Origin: Pseudaquidulcibacter sp964443435
GTDB taxonomy: Bacteria > Pseudomonadota > Alphaproteobacteria > Caulobacterales > Aquidulcibacteraceae
Direction: 5' to 3'
Assembly (NCBI GenBank): GCA_964443435.1
Contig: CAYUCW010000051.1
Coordinates: 1-14,238 of the forward strand
Length of the DNA: 14,238 bases
Position numbers and translations under genes: made by a program. Below are positions 13,338 to 14,238 of the stretch, one piece after another. The notes under the pieces are model-generated. The model had not been told where the DNA came from. It saw nothing but the letters and a program-made list of their open reading frames with translations, and did not search any database. Within the stretch, counting starts at the first letter, position 1. Each line of letters begins with the position of its first letter.

Positions 13338-13365
13338 TTAACTTTATACTGATAATAATTATAAA
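13338..13365 (+). promoter_or_regulatory. Probable promoter with an overlapping Fur-like box
   Basis: TTAACT (13338-13343), a 16-base spacer and TATAAA (13360-13365) form a candidate promoter about 14 bases before the TTG at 13379. TGATAATAATTATAA (13350-13364) differs from the 7-1-7 Fur consensus TGATAATNATTATCA at one position and overlaps the -10. AT-rich background makes a chance match more likely here than at 5846-5860. Confidence 0.35.
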
Positions 13366-13378
13366 ACGGGAGCGTATA

Positions 13379-13768
13379 TTGTTATTTCTTTTAAATGATA
13401 AAGTATTTAAAATTGCTGATGGAGCTAGCATTATGAATGAAGCTGGACTTCCTATGACATTTGCAACTAAATCAAGCGTTTCCCAAATAATAATAGCAAT
13501 ACAAACTGCATTCATGGAATGCCCTGAATTAATAACTAAAGAGCCTGTGAAAGCTGCGGCATTATGTTGGGTTTTAAATTCAAAGTCCAAAGCAAATTGC
13601 GCGATGTTTGTACCATCGGTTCAAAAACTTAAATCGCCATCGCAAATTGCGTATCGTTTAGCAAATGTGAATTTAACACTACTTGGCACTTTAAATGCTA
13701 TGCAAGAGCAGGGCAGATTAACCCCACGCGTTATAAATGAAAATGTTTGGTCAAAAATTGCTGCCTAA
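13379..13768 (+). CDS. Conserved-looking small protein of unknown function
   Basis: I do not recognise this family. 129 residues, no signal peptide or membrane helix, mixed alpha/beta composition. It opens with a possible beta hairpin (LFLLNDKVFKIADGASIMN), then GLPMTFATKSSVSQIIIAIQTAF (23-45), a middle segment KAAALCWVLNSKSKANCAMFVPSV with two cysteines (63 and 74), and a C-terminal helical pair rich in L/N/Q (about 86-112). The TTG start is backed by a good GGGAG about seven bases ahead (13368-13372). It lies between DUF1491 and prfC, all in one direction, but with its own promoter-like sequence that carries a Fur-like box. Codon choice matches its neighbours, which favours a real gene. Confidence 0.7.
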   Translation: MLFLLNDKVFKIADGASIMNEAGLPMTFATKSSVSQIIIAIQTAFMECPELITKEPVKAAALCWVLNSKSKANCAMFVPSVQKLKSPSQIAYRLANVNLTLLGTLNAMQEQGRLTPRVINENVWSKIAA

Positions 13769-13815
13769 AGCCAGTTAAAACTAAAATTTAAATATAGGTG
13801 AATCATAGGATTGAA

Positions 13816-13858
13816 CCTTTTATGAAAAAGGGTAAAAGGCACTTTATTATATAAAGTG
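13816..13858 (+). promoter_or_regulatory. Structured leader just upstream of prfC
   Basis: CCTTTT (13816-13821) can pair with either of two AAAAGG copies (13826-13831 or 13834-13839), and CACTTTAT (13840-13847) pairs perfectly with ATAAAGTG (13851-13858), six bases before the prfC ATG. A ten-codon reading frame (MKKGKRHFII, 13822-13854) overlaps both; its stop lies in the last 3' arm. AGGA (13807-13810) is 11 bases before that ATG. A TATAAA (13850-13855) in the same place could instead be a -10 of a leaderless prfC mRNA. Confidence 0.35.
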
Positions 13859-13864
13859 ACTATT

Positions 13865-14238
13865 ATGAGCCTGATTGAAAACGAAACCAAAAGACGCAGA
13901 ACTTTTGCGATTATTTCCCACCCTGATGCTGGTAAAACAACATTAACTGAAAACCTACTTTTAACTGGTGGTGCAATTCGTATGGCAGGTGCAGTTCGTG
14001 CGCGTGGTGAACAAAGACGAACTAAATCAGACTTTATGAATATTGAAAAAGAGCGCGGAATTTCGGTTTCTTCTGCGGTTATGACTTTTGAGCATAGAGA
14101 TAATATTATTAATCTCCTTGATACCCCTGGACACGAAGATTTCTCAGAAGATACTTATCGCACTCTAACCGCCGCCGATGCCGCCGTTATGGTTCTTGAC
14201 GCTGCTAAGGGCATAGAGCCGCAAACTTTAAAACTATT
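13865..14238 (+). CDS. prfC: Peptide chain release factor 3 (3' part outside window)
   Basis: Translational GTPase that recycles RF1/RF2 from the ribosome after termination. 124 residues are visible of a family length near 525-530. I read it from ATG 13865: KRRRTFAIISHPDAGKTTLTENLLL (9-33) with the G1 P-loop at 19-26; GGAIRMAGAVRARG (35-48); the SDFMNIEKERGISVSSAVMTFE switch I/G2 region (55-76); and G3 DTPGHEDFSEDTYRTL (86-101) with VMVLDAAKG following. These RF3-specific blocks (SHPDAGKTT, EDFSEDTYRTLTA) separate it from EF-G and LepA. No clear Shine-Dalgarno precedes the ATG, and a perfect hairpin sits six bases ahead. Confidence 0.96.
   Translation, partial: MSLIENETKRRRTFAIISHPDAGKTTLTENLLLTGGAIRMAGAVRARGEQRRTKSDFMNIEKERGISVSSAVMTFEHRDNIINLLDTPGHEDFSEDTYRTLTAADAAVMVLDAAKGIEPQTLKL

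Noticed and set aside
13294..13590. 98-codon minus-strand frame ending in a hydrophobic stretch
   Set aside because: Antisense to the TTG-started unknown gene and its promoter; the hydrophobic tail comes from AT-rich intergenic DNA.
13808..13817. tRNA T-loop-like string (GGTTCAATCC on the minus strand)
   Set aside because: The flanks cannot form the T stem (only one Watson-Crick pair and a G-U), and no acceptor or anticodon stem is present.
1..14238. CRISPR arrays, insertion sequences, rRNA and tRNA genes, attachment sites
   Set aside because: No regularly spaced repeats, no transposase or integrase motifs and no RNA-gene signatures were seen on either strand.

Overview
The window is AT-rich, compact chromosomal DNA. 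Family content points to a low-GC, free-living alphaproteobacterium, possibly related to the Caulobacterales/Hyphomonadaceae; that placement is inference. The clues are DUF2336, PAS_5 and DUF1491 proteins, a stand-alone DnaA domain IV protein, a DivJ/PleC-like histidine kinase core, an alphaproteobacterial-type aspartate aminotransferase and clustered GANTC sites. No mobile element, CRISPR array, rRNA or tRNA was found. A run of exactly 100 N (1452-1551) is a scaffold join.

Layout. 1-581 (-): 5' part of purQ, running off the left edge. 703-1237 (+): two overlapping genes for tiny unknown two-helix membrane proteins. 1227-2961 (-): a nucleotidyltransferase-like gene (NTP_transf_6) holding the N gap, then aspC; a strong terminator lies between them. 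3047-3967 (-): a Sua5-type threonylcarbamoyl-AMP synthase gene. 4010-5810 (-): a tight operon yceI - cytochrome b561 - yceI, whose promoter carries a perfect 7-1-7 Fur box over the -10. 6028-7785 (+): a long DmdC/FadE-type acyl-CoA dehydrogenase gene. 7884-10285 (+): DUF2336, PAS_5 and DnaA-domain-IV genes. 10274-10693 (-): sufE. 10790-12091 (+): a six-helix membrane histidine kinase gene with no adjacent response regulator. 12086-12913 (-): an exported protein of unknown function. 12961-13768 (+): DUF1491 and an unknown 129-residue protein, both with TTG starts. 13865-14238 (+): 5' part of prfC (RF3), running off the right edge.

Most enzymes are housekeeping: purine synthesis, amino-acid transamination, tRNA t6A synthesis, Fe-S assembly, translation termination. 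Two themes stand out. First, an apparently iron-controlled periplasmic/membrane unit, in which two different YceI lipocalin-like proteins flank a b561 cytochrome. Second, a group of regulatory or uncharacterised genes typical of Alphaproteobacteria (DUF2336, PAS_5, DnaA-IV-only, PleC/DivJ-like kinase) around sufE. All three convergent gene pairs overlap at their 3' ends. Several genes lack a Shine-Dalgarno sequence but have a -10-like hexamer very close to the start, which suggests leaderless transcripts. None of this is proof of a new system; the best leads are the Fur-controlled YceI-b561-YceI operon, the DUF2336/PAS/DnaA-IV cluster and the structured leader of prfC.
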